A stretch of DNA of 64,000 bases from NCBI RefSeq assembly GCF_023074835.1, contig NZ_JALLGW010000001.1, positions 2,976,001 to 3,040,000 of the forward strand, written 5' to 3'. Source of the DNA: Halomarina salina. Its GTDB lineage: Archaea; Halobacteriota; Halobacteria; Halobacteriales; Haloarculaceae. The translations under genes and the position numbers were made by a program. This document shows positions 37,181-45,308 of the stretch, piece after piece. Within the stretch, counting starts at the first letter, position 1, and each line of letters begins with the position of its first letter. The notes beneath the pieces are model-generated. The model was not told the origin of the DNA. It saw nothing but the letters and a program-made list of their open reading frames with translations, and did no database searches.

Positions 37181-38437
37181 TTACTCTCTGACGCCGCCGT
37201 AGCCGTACATCCCGTACGCCTGCTCGCCGAAGTCACGGTCAGAGCCTGGGGTCGTGGTCGGCGTCGCCGTCGGGTCGGTGGTCGGCGTCTCCGTCGTCGA
37301 ATCGACGCGACGGAACTCGAGCCAGTTGAGGTTCATCCCCGCCTCGACCACGTCGAGACGGAGGACGTCGCGGGTCCCGGATTCGACGGTGTGCTCGCCG
37401 AGCGACGCCGTCTCCCAGGTGAACCAGCCGCCCGTCACCGGGAGGGCACGCTCCGCGAGGAGGGTGCCGCCCAGCGACAGCCGAACGGTGCCCGAATCGC
37501 GTGCGGACGCGGTCCGGAGGTGCAGTTCGTACGTTCCGGGTTCGACGTCGACGGTGTACTCGAGCCACTCGCCGGCGGCGAGATAGCCGACGCTGTAGTC
37601 GTTCGTCGAATCCTGGGACGCCTCGATGTCGACGGCCGTGTCCCGGTACACCGGGCCGTCGGGTGACCACGGCTTCTGCTCACTCGTCGTGTCGTAGTAG
37701 GTCGGGTCACCCTCGCTGACGTCGAAGTCCTCCATCTGGATGCGACCCGGAATCGTCCGGGCCGTCCCACCGTACGGCGACTGTCCCTCGATGGGAGTCG
37801 GCGTCGTCGTCGGTGTCTCGGTCGGGGTAGCGGTAGGCGTCTCCGTGGGCGTCTCGACCGAGCCGTCCCCCGCAGTCACGGACAGGGTGTAGTCGCCACT
37901 GCCCTCGTGGATGTCCACGAGCTGCGTGAAGTACATCCCGTCCGTCCGTGCCTCGTGGGTTATCTCCGTAGGCGAATCACCACCGACGATGGTGAAGTCG
38001 ATGTTCCGTCCGTCGCTGTCGTACACGAGGAGTGCGACGGCACCGTTCGAGGACTCGCGGTCGAGGACGACCCGGATCGGGTCGCCGACGGCCGCCGCGA
38101 AGGTGAACCAGTCGACCTCGCCGCTGTCGAGCGTCGCGCTGACCGTCCCGCCGGACGGCACCCGGTTCGCCGCGCTCCGTTCGTCGTTCGGTTCCGTCTC
38201 GGCGACCGTCCCGTCGACGAGTTCGGTCGTGCCACCCTGCACGACCGCCGAGCCGTCGTAGCTGTACACCGTCGGTACCTGGACGGGAGCGGCCGCGGTC
38301 GGTTCACTCTCCATCACTGTCAGTCCCAGCCCCGAGGCCGCTGCCGCCGCGGAGAGGCCGAGGACCGCACGCCGTGACAGCGTCGACCTCGACCCGCCGC
38401 CGTCCTCTCTCCCGGCATTACTGTCTTCTTTGGGCAT
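37181..38437 (-). CDS. Tat-exported PPC- and CBM6-domain protein
   Basis: 418 residues. A Tat signal SRRAVLG (21-27) with a following Ala-rich core shows folded export. From about 80 on a PPC-type beta domain (ETEPNDERSAANRVPSGGTV...DWFTFAAAVGD). A Thr/Pro linker (about 195-218) leads to a CBM6-like sugar-binding domain (GRIQMEDFDVSEG...AGEWLEYTVDVEPGTYELHLRTAS). A second Thr-rich linker precedes a C-terminal tail FGEQAYGMYGYGGVRE. It probably binds surface or external polysaccharide. Same strand and next to the beta-helix gene; 45 bp between them. Confidence 0.85.
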   Translation of the reverse strand: MPKEDSNAGREDGGGSRSTLSRRAVLGLSAAAAASGLGLTVMESEPTAAAPVQVPTVYSYDGSAVVQGGTTELVDGTVAETEPNDERSAANRVPSGGTVSATLDSGEVDWFTFAAAVGDPIRVVLDRESSNGAVALLVYDSDGRNIDFTIVGGDSPTEITHEARTDGMYFTQLVDIHEGSGDYTLSVTAGDGSVETPTETPTATPTETPTTTPTPIEGQSPYGGTARTIPGRIQMEDFDVSEGDPTYYDTTSEQKPWSPDGPVYRDTAVDIEASQDSTNDYSVGYLAAGEWLEYTVDVEPGTYELHLRTASARDSGTVRLSLGGTLLAERALPVTGGWFTWETASLGEHTVESGTRDVLRLDVVEAGMNLNWLEFRRVDSTTETPTTDPTATPTTTPGSDRDFGEQAYGMYGYGGVRE

Positions 38438-38644
38438 TACTCATTATCTTGTGAAAGTCTCGGATGAATCTGATTGTCAGCTATGTATTGAGCGAAGCGT
38501 GAACGACCGAGTACCGCCGCTCGCAGTGAATCAGCCATCAGTACGGCGGATAGTCATCGAATGAGACCAATCCCCGGCGAGGCCCCCGTTTATATCTTCC
38601 GGCTATCGAGACTATTCGAATCCGAGAAATTTCCCGGCGAGCGG
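38438..38644. other. Intergenic region upstream of the CBM6 gene
   Basis: About 205 bases, AT-richer than the genes around it (tracts near 38440-38490 and 38585-38635). It probably holds the promoter of the Tat-CBM gene; TTATCTTGTG (about 38453-38462, minus strand reading) is a candidate. No gene seen. Confidence 0.35.
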
Positions 38645-39817
38645 CTACTCTCGGCGCTCGTTGAACCAGACGTCGACGTGGTGGGTCGGGGTGTAGGATT
38701 TACCCACGATGTCCGGACGACCGTCGCCCGTCAGGTCGACGGCCTTCGCCTCGTGGGTCGGAGTCCCGCGAGCGATGCAGCGTTCGGTGAACGACCCGTC
38801 CCCGTCGTTCGCGTAGACGAACTGGCGTGGCGAGTCGGTCGTTCCCAGGCCCATCTCGGCCACGTAGACGTCCGGCGACCCGTCGCCGGTGAAGTCCGCG
38901 CTCTGCAGCGAGTGGGGGTTCTGGAGGTCGTCGTGCAGGACCGTCATCTCCCAGTCGGGGGGGTCGGCCCACCCCACGCGTCCCGGCGTCCCGTCGTGGT
39001 ACGGGCGGTCGCCCTCGCTAAAGACGAGTTCGTCCGCGCCGTCGCCGTCGAGGTCCGCGGCGACGACCCGCGTCCACTTCCACCCCTCGGCGACGGACTC
39101 CCGGACCCAGTCGTCGGCCTCCCGGTGGAAGACGTTCGGCCCGGCGACGACCTCGTTCTCGCCGTCGCCGTCGAGGTCCCCGACGAGGAGGCCCTCGGCG
39201 TCGACGTCGTCGGAGACGACCTGGCGGTTCTCGACGGGCCACGGCGACTGCGTCGGGTCGTCGGGGACGTCGTAGTAGTAGAGCGTCTGGCTGTGGACGG
39301 CCAGCGCGACGACCTCGTCCTCACCGTCCCCGTCGACGTCGGCGATGGCGACGTCGTGGTACGAGACGAACTCGTCGGTGATGGTCCGTCGCGTCCACGG
39401 GTCGCGGGGGTCGGCGGGTTGCTCGAACCAGTACAGTTCCGGGCTGAGCGACCGACCGAGGACATCGGTCGGGAGGTGCTGACCAGCGAGGAGGTCGTCG
39501 CGGCCGTCGCCCGAGATGTCGCCGAGCGCACCGCCGACGCCCAGCGGCGGCGCGTGGTCGATGCGGTGGCGCTCCCAACCGGGGTTCTCGTACCAGAACA
39601 GGTTGGTCTCGCCGAGCCCTACGCGTTCGCGGAGACCGGGGAACGTCGGGAGGCCGCGCCGCTCGGCCATCGCGAGCACTCCCTTCGCGGGATGCGGTTC
39701 GCCGTTCGCCCCGATGACGATGTCGGGCCGTCCGTTCCCGGTGAGGTCGGAGCAGAGACACATGCTCAGGACCCCGGACGGAGGGTCGTCGTCCACGCGC
39801 TCGTGTCGGAACTCCAT
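38645..39817 (-). CDS. FG-GAP/VCBS repeat beta-propeller protein without a signal peptide
   Basis: 390 residues with about seven repeats centred on calcium-loop-like motifs: DLTGNGRPDIV, DISGDGRDDLL, DVDGDGEDEVV, DLDGDGENEVV, DLDGDGADELV, DFTGDGSPDVY, DLTGDGRPDIV. These are FG-GAP/VCBS blades of a beta-propeller, often lectin-like or adhesion modules. The start MEFRHERVDDDP has no hydrophobic stretch, so no Sec or Tat signal. The start is at ATG 39817 with a TATA (GTTAAACC on the minus strand, 39840-39847) 23-30 bases upstream. Function unknown; sugar or calcium binding is an inference. Confidence 0.82.
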   Translation of the reverse strand: MEFRHERVDDDPPSGVLSMCLCSDLTGNGRPDIVIGANGEPHPAKGVLAMAERRGLPTFPGLRERVGLGETNLFWYENPGWERHRIDHAPPLGVGGALGDISGDGRDDLLAGQHLPTDVLGRSLSPELYWFEQPADPRDPWTRRTITDEFVSYHDVAIADVDGDGEDEVVALAVHSQTLYYYDVPDDPTQSPWPVENRQVVSDDVDAEGLLVGDLDGDGENEVVAGPNVFHREADDWVRESVAEGWKWTRVVAADLDGDGADELVFSEGDRPYHDGTPGRVGWADPPDWEMTVLHDDLQNPHSLQSADFTGDGSPDVYVAEMGLGTTDSPRQFVYANDGDGSFTERCIARGTPTHEAKAVDLTGDGRPDIVGKSYTPTHHVDVWFNERRE

Positions 39818-39848
39818 ACGCTCGGGTTCGGCACCTCGTGGTTTAACT

Positions 39849-39869
39849 ACCCGCCGCCTGCGGGCGGGT
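39849..39869. promoter_or_regulatory. Hairpin-forming repeat upstream of the VCBS gene
   Basis: ACCCGCC (39849-39855) and GGCGGGT (39863-39869) pair around a seven-base centre. It lies directly upstream of the TATA-like box of the VCBS-repeat gene. It could be an operator or a chance GC repeat. Confidence 0.35.
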
Positions 39870-40017
39870 CCTGCAGGGACAGTGTGGAGTCGCCCGACGC
39901 GCGGCGCGGTCTCGAACTCCAGATAGGATCACCCGCCTCGTTCGCCCTCCCGAGTCGCGGCGACGTGCGTCGATTATGCGGTGCATATCAAAACCCGGTG
40001 ATGTCGTCGAGACGACA

Positions 40018-41160
40018 ATGCCCTTCGACGTCGCCTTCGTCGGCACCGGCGCGACCCCGGACGACCCGGACCGGACGGGGTTCGCGATGGCCTATCGCCA
40101 CGCCGCGGGCTACGACCGACTGGAGAACTGCCGTCTCGTCGCCTGTGCGGACATCGTCAGAGAGAACGCCGAGGCGTTCGCCGACCGCCACGACATCGAC
40201 TCGGAGAACGTGTACGAGCACTACGAGGAGCTGCTCGCCGAGGTGGAACCGGACATCGTCTCCGTCTGCGTCCCGCCGGCCGTCCACGCACCCATCGTCG
40301 TCGACTGCGCCGAGAGCGGTATCCCGAAGGCCGTCCACTGCGAGAAGCCCATGGCGACGACGTGGGCGGACTCGCGCCGGATGAAACACGCCTGCTCGGA
40401 CGCGGGCGTCCAGTTGACCATCAACCACCAGCTCCGGTTCGGCCGGCCGGTCAGGGAGGCGAAGCGACTGCTGGACGAGGGGGCCATCGGCGACCTGCGA
40501 CGCGTCGAGTTCGCCGAGGAACATCTCTACGACACCGGCTCGCACTCGTTCGACCTCTGCCACTACTTCGCGGGCGACAGGCGCGTCGACTGGGTGCTCG
40601 GCCAGCTGGAGTACAGCGAGGAGAACTGCTGGTTCGGCGAGCACAACGAGAACCAGGCGATAACGCAGTGGCGCTACGAGAACGGCGTGTTCGGCCTGGG
40701 CACCACCGGCGACGACCGGATGGTCGACTGCTACCTCCGACTCCGTGGGACGGACGGCTGCGTGGAGATTCGCTCCGGGAGCGAACCGCTCCGCATCCGT
40801 CAGGACGGGAGGGGCTGGCGGCAGGTCGACACCGGCGACGACCGCCTCTACGGCCCACAGGCGGGGCTCGTGAAGTCCGCGGCCCGCTCGGTCCTCGGCC
40901 GCGTCTCCAGCCGAGCGGACGAGCGTCTCGGCGACACCTCCTACACCCAGCGGGGTATCGAGGACCTCGTGACCGCCCTCGAAACCGGTACGGAGCCGAC
41001 GTGCAACGCCTCGGCGGCGCTCGCGGCCGACGAACTCGTCTTCGCGACGTGGGAGTCGGTGCGGCGACGGGGCCGGGTGGACCTCCCGCTCCTCATCGAC
41101 GACAACCCGCTGACGCAGATGGTCGAGAGCGGGGCGTTAGAACTGGAGTCGAGCGGCTAA
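40018..41160 (+). CDS. Gfo/Idh/MocA-family oxidoreductase
   Basis: 380 residues from ATG 40018; an upstream in-frame ATG (39976) would add 14 weakly supported residues. N-terminal NAD-binding part starts VAFVGTGATPDDPDRTG with an inserted loop before the family's second glycine, ACADIV, then VSVCVPPAVHAPIVVDCAESGI and HCEKPMAT (EKP 109-111), the family's hallmark. The C-terminal part binds the sugar substrate. Likely a sugar or nucleotide-sugar dehydrogenase in glycan precursor synthesis. Convergent with the GT2 gene. Confidence 0.9.
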   Translation: MPFDVAFVGTGATPDDPDRTGFAMAYRHAAGYDRLENCRLVACADIVRENAEAFADRHDIDSENVYEHYEELLAEVEPDIVSVCVPPAVHAPIVVDCAESGIPKAVHCEKPMATTWADSRRMKHACSDAGVQLTINHQLRFGRPVREAKRLLDEGAIGDLRRVEFAEEHLYDTGSHSFDLCHYFAGDRRVDWVLGQLEYSEENCWFGEHNENQAITQWRYENGVFGLGTTGDDRMVDCYLRLRGTDGCVEIRSGSEPLRIRQDGRGWRQVDTGDDRLYGPQAGLVKSAARSVLGRVSSRADERLGDTSYTQRGIEDLVTALETGTEPTCNASAALAADELVFATWESVRRRGRVDLPLLIDDNPLTQMVESGALELESSG

Positions 41161-41168
41161 CGCAACGG

Positions 41169-42089
41169 TCACCGGGGGCTACTGCCTGCTGCCCGGTCGA
41201 CGAGGCTCCACAGTTCGACGAGGGTGTTGATGGCGACCTCCTTCAGGCGGTCGGTGTGAGAGAGCCCCGACGAGGTCTGCTGCACCTCCGAGTACTGCGC
41301 GGCGTACTCGAACACGTCGGGGTAGATGCGTTCGAGGAGGCGTTTCGTCTTGCGGGCGTAGACGACCTTCCGCACGTAGCCGCGGAGCGACGTCGCGTAG
41401 TCGTGGTAGACGACGGGGCCGGGGTGGTAGCGGAGCGCCTCGTCCCCCTCGACGACGCTCTCCAGCCGATACGACAGTTCGATTCCCTCGTGTCCGGCCC
41501 GACCCGTCAGCGCCTCGTTGAACCCCGCCACGGCGAGGAACGCCTCGGCGTCGAACGACGCGTTTCCCTCGATGTTGATGTAGTACGGGAGCGGGTCGTC
41601 ACCGAGGTCGTACCAGGTCTGGAGGCGGTTGTAGATGGTGTCTGCCCGCGGGACGACGCGGCCGCGGACCGCGACGACGTCGTGGTCCCGGTGGATACGG
41701 GCGTGCTGTGCCACGAAATCCCGCGCGGGGAGCGCGTCGTCGTCGAGGAAGACGAGAATCTCACTGTCGGTGGCGGCCGCTCCGATGTTCCGAGCGGCGG
41801 TGATGCCGTGGTTCTCGGTCAGTTCGACGTAGGTGGTGACGAACGGGTGGGACTCGACCGCCTCGACGACGTCCCAGGAGGTCCCGTTGTCGACGAGGAC
41901 GACGTCGAAGTCGGAGGCGGTCTGTTCGGAGAGCCGATCGAGAACTCGCCGAAAGTCCCTCCGGTCGGTGCGGAAGAGGACGACGACGACGGTCACCGAC
42001 GCGTCGTTGTCGTGGAGGTGGACGACGTCTCTGACCCGGTCGTCCTCGTGGGGAGGTGTCCAGGGGTCGGCGGGGGTGGAACGCTGCAT
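41169..42089 (-). CDS. Glycosyltransferase family 2 (GT-A)
   Basis: 306 residues. VTVVVVLFRTD, VVLVDNGTSWDVV, TENHGITAARNIGA and LVFLDDDALPARDF give the nucleotide-binding and DXD regions of GT-A. After ALTGRAGHEGIELSYRL the C-terminal part is helical without clear membrane segments. Similar to transferases that add rhamnose or hexose in exopolysaccharide clusters; donor not known. Its 3' end faces the oxidoreductase. Confidence 0.92.
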   Translation of the reverse strand: MQRSTPADPWTPPHEDDRVRDVVHLHDNDASVTVVVVLFRTDRRDFRRVLDRLSEQTASDFDVVLVDNGTSWDVVEAVESHPFVTTYVELTENHGITAARNIGAAATDSEILVFLDDDALPARDFVAQHARIHRDHDVVAVRGRVVPRADTIYNRLQTWYDLGDDPLPYYINIEGNASFDAEAFLAVAGFNEALTGRAGHEGIELSYRLESVVEGDEALRYHPGPVVYHDYATSLRGYVRKVVYARKTKRLLERIYPDVFEYAAQYSEVQQTSSGLSHTDRLKEVAINTLVELWSLVDRAAGSSPR

Positions 42090-42240
42090 CGTGTTCGGTC
42101 ACACAACCGTACAGTCCGAATCACCAAAAAGTATGACGAGAGTTGAACGTCGGTAAGTATCTCGTTCTCGTCGACAGTCCGGCGGGGTCGGGGTCGCCGC
42201 GTGCGACGGCTGGCGAGCCGTTCGGGTGCTCGCCCTGACC

Positions 42241-43170
42241 TCACAACTGCTCTCGAAGCTGGCCCGCGACCACCCGAATCGCCTCGTCTGAGCCGTACTC
42301 TGGCTCGAAGCCAGTGGCGAGCAGTCTGTCGATGGGGAGGAAGACGAGCGGGATGTCGCCGGTCCAGCCACGGTCGCCGCCGGTGTACTCGTACTCCGGG
42401 TCGAGACCCATCTCGTCGGAGACGATGTCCGCGATGCGCGTCACGTCCGTCGTCTCGCGCGTGCCGAGGTTGAACACGTTGAGCGAGTCGTCGGCGTGTT
42501 CGACGACGTGTCGCATCGCGGCCGTGCAGTCGGTCACGTGCATGTAGGACTTCTGCTGTTTGCCGTTGCCGAGGATTTCGAGAGTCTCGGGCGTCGCGTC
42601 GAGTTTCTCGACGAAGTCGGGGACGACGCCGGCGCCGAAGCGGGGACCGACGATGTTCGCGAACCGGAACGTCCAGACCGTGAAGTCCTTGCTGTGGGCG
42701 TACACCGAGCAGACGGACTCCTCGGCGAGTTTGGTCGCCCCGTACGTGCTGATGGGTTCGAGCGGGCCGTAGTCCTCTGGCGTCGGTTCTCCTGCCTCGC
42801 CGTACACCGTACACGAGGAGGTGAACGCGAGGTTCGTCACGCCGACGGCGTCCATCCGTTCGAGGACGTTGTGGGTCATCCGGGTGTTCGTCTCGAACTG
42901 CCGGCGTGGCGAGTCCGTGTCGACGTACTTGTCGGCGGCCGCCAGGTGGAACACCACGTCGACGTCCTCGGTGATCGCGGTCGCCACGTCCGACTCGTCG
43001 AGCAGGTCGCCGTCGACGAACGTCACCTCGTCGGGAACGCTGTCCAGTCGACCGTTCGAGAGGTCGTCGACGACCACCACGTCGTTCTCGGCGGCGAGGT
43101 CGGCGGCGAGCTGTGAGCCGATGAGCCCCGCACCACCAGTCACGACGATGCGCTTCCCGATGAGTTCCAT
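42241..43170 (-). CDS. NAD-dependent sugar-nucleotide epimerase/dehydratase
   Basis: 309 residues from ATG 43170 (MELIGKR). GGAGLIGSQ (12-20) binds NAD, then FTSSCTVYGEAGEPTPEDYG and STYGATKLAEE give the Ser/Tyr/Lys catalytic set. The C-terminal GNGKQQKSYMHVTDC region resembles UDP-glucose or UDP-galacturonate epimerases. It differs clearly from the epimerase at 23047. Last gene of the island on this side. Upstream in-frame codons are Arg-rich, so the longer start is rejected. Confidence 0.9.
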   Translation of the reverse strand: MELIGKRIVVTGGAGLIGSQLAADLAAENDVVVVDDLSNGRLDSVPDEVTFVDGDLLDESDVATAITEDVDVVFHLAAADKYVDTDSPRRQFETNTRMTHNVLERMDAVGVTNLAFTSSCTVYGEAGEPTPEDYGPLEPISTYGATKLAEESVCSVYAHSKDFTVWTFRFANIVGPRFGAGVVPDFVEKLDATPETLEILGNGKQQKSYMHVTDCTAAMRHVVEHADDSLNVFNLGTRETTDVTRIADIVSDEMGLDPEYEYTGGDRGWTGDIPLVFLPIDRLLATGFEPEYGSDEAIRVVAGQLREQL

Positions 43171-44017
43171 ACTGGGTGTCGAAAGCACCGCTACATCGGT
43201 GTTCCGATGTCGGGTATCGGGACGGTACCGGACGCGGACCCACGCGCACGGGTCGGACTGAGGTGCCGATTCCGCGCGCTCCAGAGTCGCCACTCGAGCC
43301 AAGATAAAAGACACCGCCGTGAGGCGGTTCCAGAGGCTGTCAGAGGCGCTCCGAGGGGAACTCGCCGGCCTCCGTCGGCCAGCGGGTTATCTGTCTCTGC
43401 CGCCGGATGATCCGACCTTCCTTCCTACTCGTCTCGTCCGGGCGACTCCCCCAGTGTACTCCCATCGTGATGACTGATAACTTTATCTGTATTTCTAGGA
43501 ATCGGAGATGTTCACGAATCTGTTTGGAATGTCAACGGCCAGTCGCCGGGGACGCTCCGGAGGCGATTCGGGTGGAGCCCAGCGACGGCCGGAACGCTGG
43601 GGACGTTCACCACGAAGCGGTCTCGAGGCTCGGGGACAGGTCGTCGGCGACGCGACGACAGTGGAGTCGGTTCGCCACGACTTCTGGTCTCCTACTGCGA
43701 CACTCCGACGCCCGAGGGCGGGCCGTGGAGCGAGACTACCTCTCACGACGAGCGCCGTCCTTTTTGTCGGGATTATGAATCGTCGAAACAAATAAATTTC
43801 AGCGCCCCTTCTCTATAAGAGAGCCACGGGAAACGTTCACAGCGCTGTCAGAGGCACCCTACGCCTCCCGTGGCTCGACGCTCGCCCTGGCGCGTGTCAG
43901 GGACCTCTTCCACCGTTTCCCGGTCCACTCGGCAGCCGGTACCCCTGCAGTGAGTAACAGCAGTAGCTGTGTCCGGATACCAGTCGGTCGTTCGAGCGGC
44001 GACGAAGGGAGGAGGAG
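43171..44017. other. Gene-free region at the edge of the glycan island
   Basis: About 850 bases between the last epimerase and a tRNA gene, with patches of lower GC (43455-43515 and 43780-43830). Frames near 43407-43795 on both strands are open but Arg/Ser-rich and look like chance. A small TCTCT-ATA-AGAGA hairpin lies at 43810-43822. Nothing was recognised as a gene. It is the sort of gap left by a decayed element. Confidence 0.4.
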
Positions 44018-44090
44018 AGCCGGTGGAGGGATTTGAACCCTCGGCCTATTCCTTACGAAGGAATCGCTCTGCCAGCTGAGCTACACCGGC
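44018..44090 (-). tRNA. tRNA-Thr (anticodon CGU)
   Basis: 73 bases. The minus strand reads GCCGGTG (acceptor), TAGCTCAGCTGGCAGAGC (D arm), ATTCC-TTCGTAA-GGAAT (anticodon arm with CGT at the centre), AGGGTTCAAATCCCT (T arm), CACCGGC (acceptor) and a T discriminator. All stems pair. The anticodon CGU reads ACG threonine codons. No intron. A minus-strand TATA-like CTTAAGCTTC (about 44122-44131) lies 30-40 bases upstream. CCA is not encoded. Confidence 0.96.
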
Positions 44091-44266
44091 GCGGTGTACC
44101 AGATACTGGTGCCAACTGAAGCTTAAGGGTTGCGGAGTGTGACGACCGCGTCCCGGTCCGTGAATCCGGCGACCTCACGGTACGGTCGTTCCGTCGTCGT
44201 GTCGCTGCCGGATACGTTCCTACTGCAGCGCACGTATCGGTACTCGGGGACGCCAGCCGCCCCCGC

Positions 44267-44536
44267 TCAATCGCCCTGTGCGCTCGCCGCCTGGTCGTCG
44301 TGTGACGGGCTCCGTTCGTCGGTCGGTTCGGTGTCCTCGACCGCGCTGGCCAGCGATTCGGTGAGCGTGATGACCGCCTCCTCGTGGGCCTGCTTCGACC
44401 GGTACACCGCCGTCGGAGCGACGCCCAGTGCGTCGTACTCGTCGAGGGCGTCGGCCGGGAGGTCACCACGGTCGTCGGCGTACCACCGAATCCGGGCGAG
44501 CAGGGCGTGGACGTGGACCAGTTCCCGCTTCCTCAT
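44267..44536 (-). CDS. UPF0058 family protein
   Basis: 89 residues. Start MRKRELVHVHALLARIRWY is the helical hallmark of UPF0058; the region PADALDEYDALGVAPTAVYRSKQAHEEAVITLTESLA fits the conserved helical pair. A Ser/Asp-rich tail ends it. It is a small acidic helical protein common in haloarchaea; function unknown. A CAGAC/GTCTG inverted repeat lies between its TATA (CCTAAAAC, 44563-44570) and start, suggesting repression. Confidence 0.85.
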   Translation of the reverse strand: MRKRELVHVHALLARIRWYADDRGDLPADALDEYDALGVAPTAVYRSKQAHEEAVITLTESLASAVEDTEPTDERSPSHDDQAASAQGD

Positions 44537-44542
44537 AGTGTA

Positions 44543-44562
44543 CAGACTAAGAGTTTGGTCTG
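44543..44562. promoter_or_regulatory. Operator-like inverted repeat at the UPF0058 promoter
   Basis: CAGAC (44543-44547) and GTCTG (44558-44562) around a ten-base centre. It sits between the minus-strand TATA element GTTTTAGG (44563-44570) and the ATG at 44536, overlapping the probable transcription start. Confidence 0.4.
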
Positions 44563-44650
44563 CCTAAAACCTTCGAGACATGCTACACCGTACCACGGAG
44601 GAGGTTCGCTGCCTCGGCTGTCACCTCGACGTCCTGCGGTCCGGCGGCAG

Positions 44651-44926
44651 TCAGTCCGAGAGAGCGCCCGAGTCCGCGTCCGCGGCGGTCACGGTCGCCG
44701 TGTTCTCGAGTTCGACTCGGCCCCCACAGTCGACGGTGACGATGTGTCCCTCGTACTCGAACTGGACGTGGACCGGGTTCGGGTCGGCGACCAGGGCGTC
44801 GAGCGCGTCGGGGTCGACGGTGTCGTAGAGTGGTTCGAGCGTTCGTGGTGGTACACCCTCCGCGGAAGCGACGGCACCGACGATGCCCGTACTCGGCGCA
44901 TCGTCGACCCTACGGAACTGCGACAT
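44651..44926 (-). CDS. HalOD1 output-domain protein
   Basis: 91 residues. IVGAVASAEGVPPRTLEPLYDTVDPDALDALV and VHVQFEYEGHIVTVDCGGRVEL are the HalOD1 domain, a small output module found alone or fused to signalling domains in haloarchaea. Its target is not known. The TATA (about 44953-44961, minus) suggests a leaderless transcript. It is divergent from the amphi-Trp gene. Confidence 0.85.
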   Translation of the reverse strand: MSQFRRVDDAPSTGIVGAVASAEGVPPRTLEPLYDTVDPDALDALVADPNPVHVQFEYEGHIVTVDCGGRVELENTATVTAADADSGALSD

Positions 44927-45048
44927 TTTCAGGAGGTGATTCCTGCTCCGGAATAAGTGTACTGAGGTACGGTCTACCGGGGCGTACCGACGCCGCTCCC
45001 CGGTCGCGGGGCCGCAGGCTTATTTCGCTGCCGACCGTCGAACGGTCC

Positions 45049-45282
45049 ATGGCCGAGAAACTGCAGGACGAGACGACGTTGTCGCGTGAAGCGGCCGCCG
45101 AACGACTCGAACACCTCGCTGGAGAACTCCGCGAGGGGAGCGGGAACTTCAGGGTCGGAAACAAGACCGTCGAACTCTCGCCCGCTGAAGAACTATCCTA
45201 CGAGATCAGCGTCGAGGAGCGGAAGTCGCTCCTCCGGAGCAACCGTGAGACGGTGACGGTGACGCTGAACTGGAAGCCGTAA
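45049..45282 (+). CDS. Amphi-Trp domain protein
   Basis: 77 residues from ATG 45049. MAEKLQDETTLSREAAAERLEHLAGELREGSG..., then VELSPAEELSYEISVEERKSLLRSNRETVTVTLNWKP: the amphi-Trp domain with its terminal amphipathic Trp strand. The TATA GCTTATTTC (about 45018-45026) is 23-31 bases upstream, hence probably leaderless. Small cytosolic domain of unknown role. Confidence 0.87.
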   Translation: MAEKLQDETTLSREAAAERLEHLAGELREGSGNFRVGNKTVELSPAEELSYEISVEERKSLLRSNRETVTVTLNWKP

Positions 45283-45308
45283 CGCGTCGGCCCGGTACCG
45301 CCGAGTTC

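Noticed and set aside
43407-43795. Overlapping small frames in the gene-free region beside the tRNA
   Set aside because: Composition is Arg/Ser/Gly-rich on all frames and no conserved motif; nothing favours one over another.
44018-44090. A second tRNA or intron in the tRNA-Thr
   Set aside because: The cloverleaf is complete without an insertion, and no other T-arm-like sequence was found in the window.
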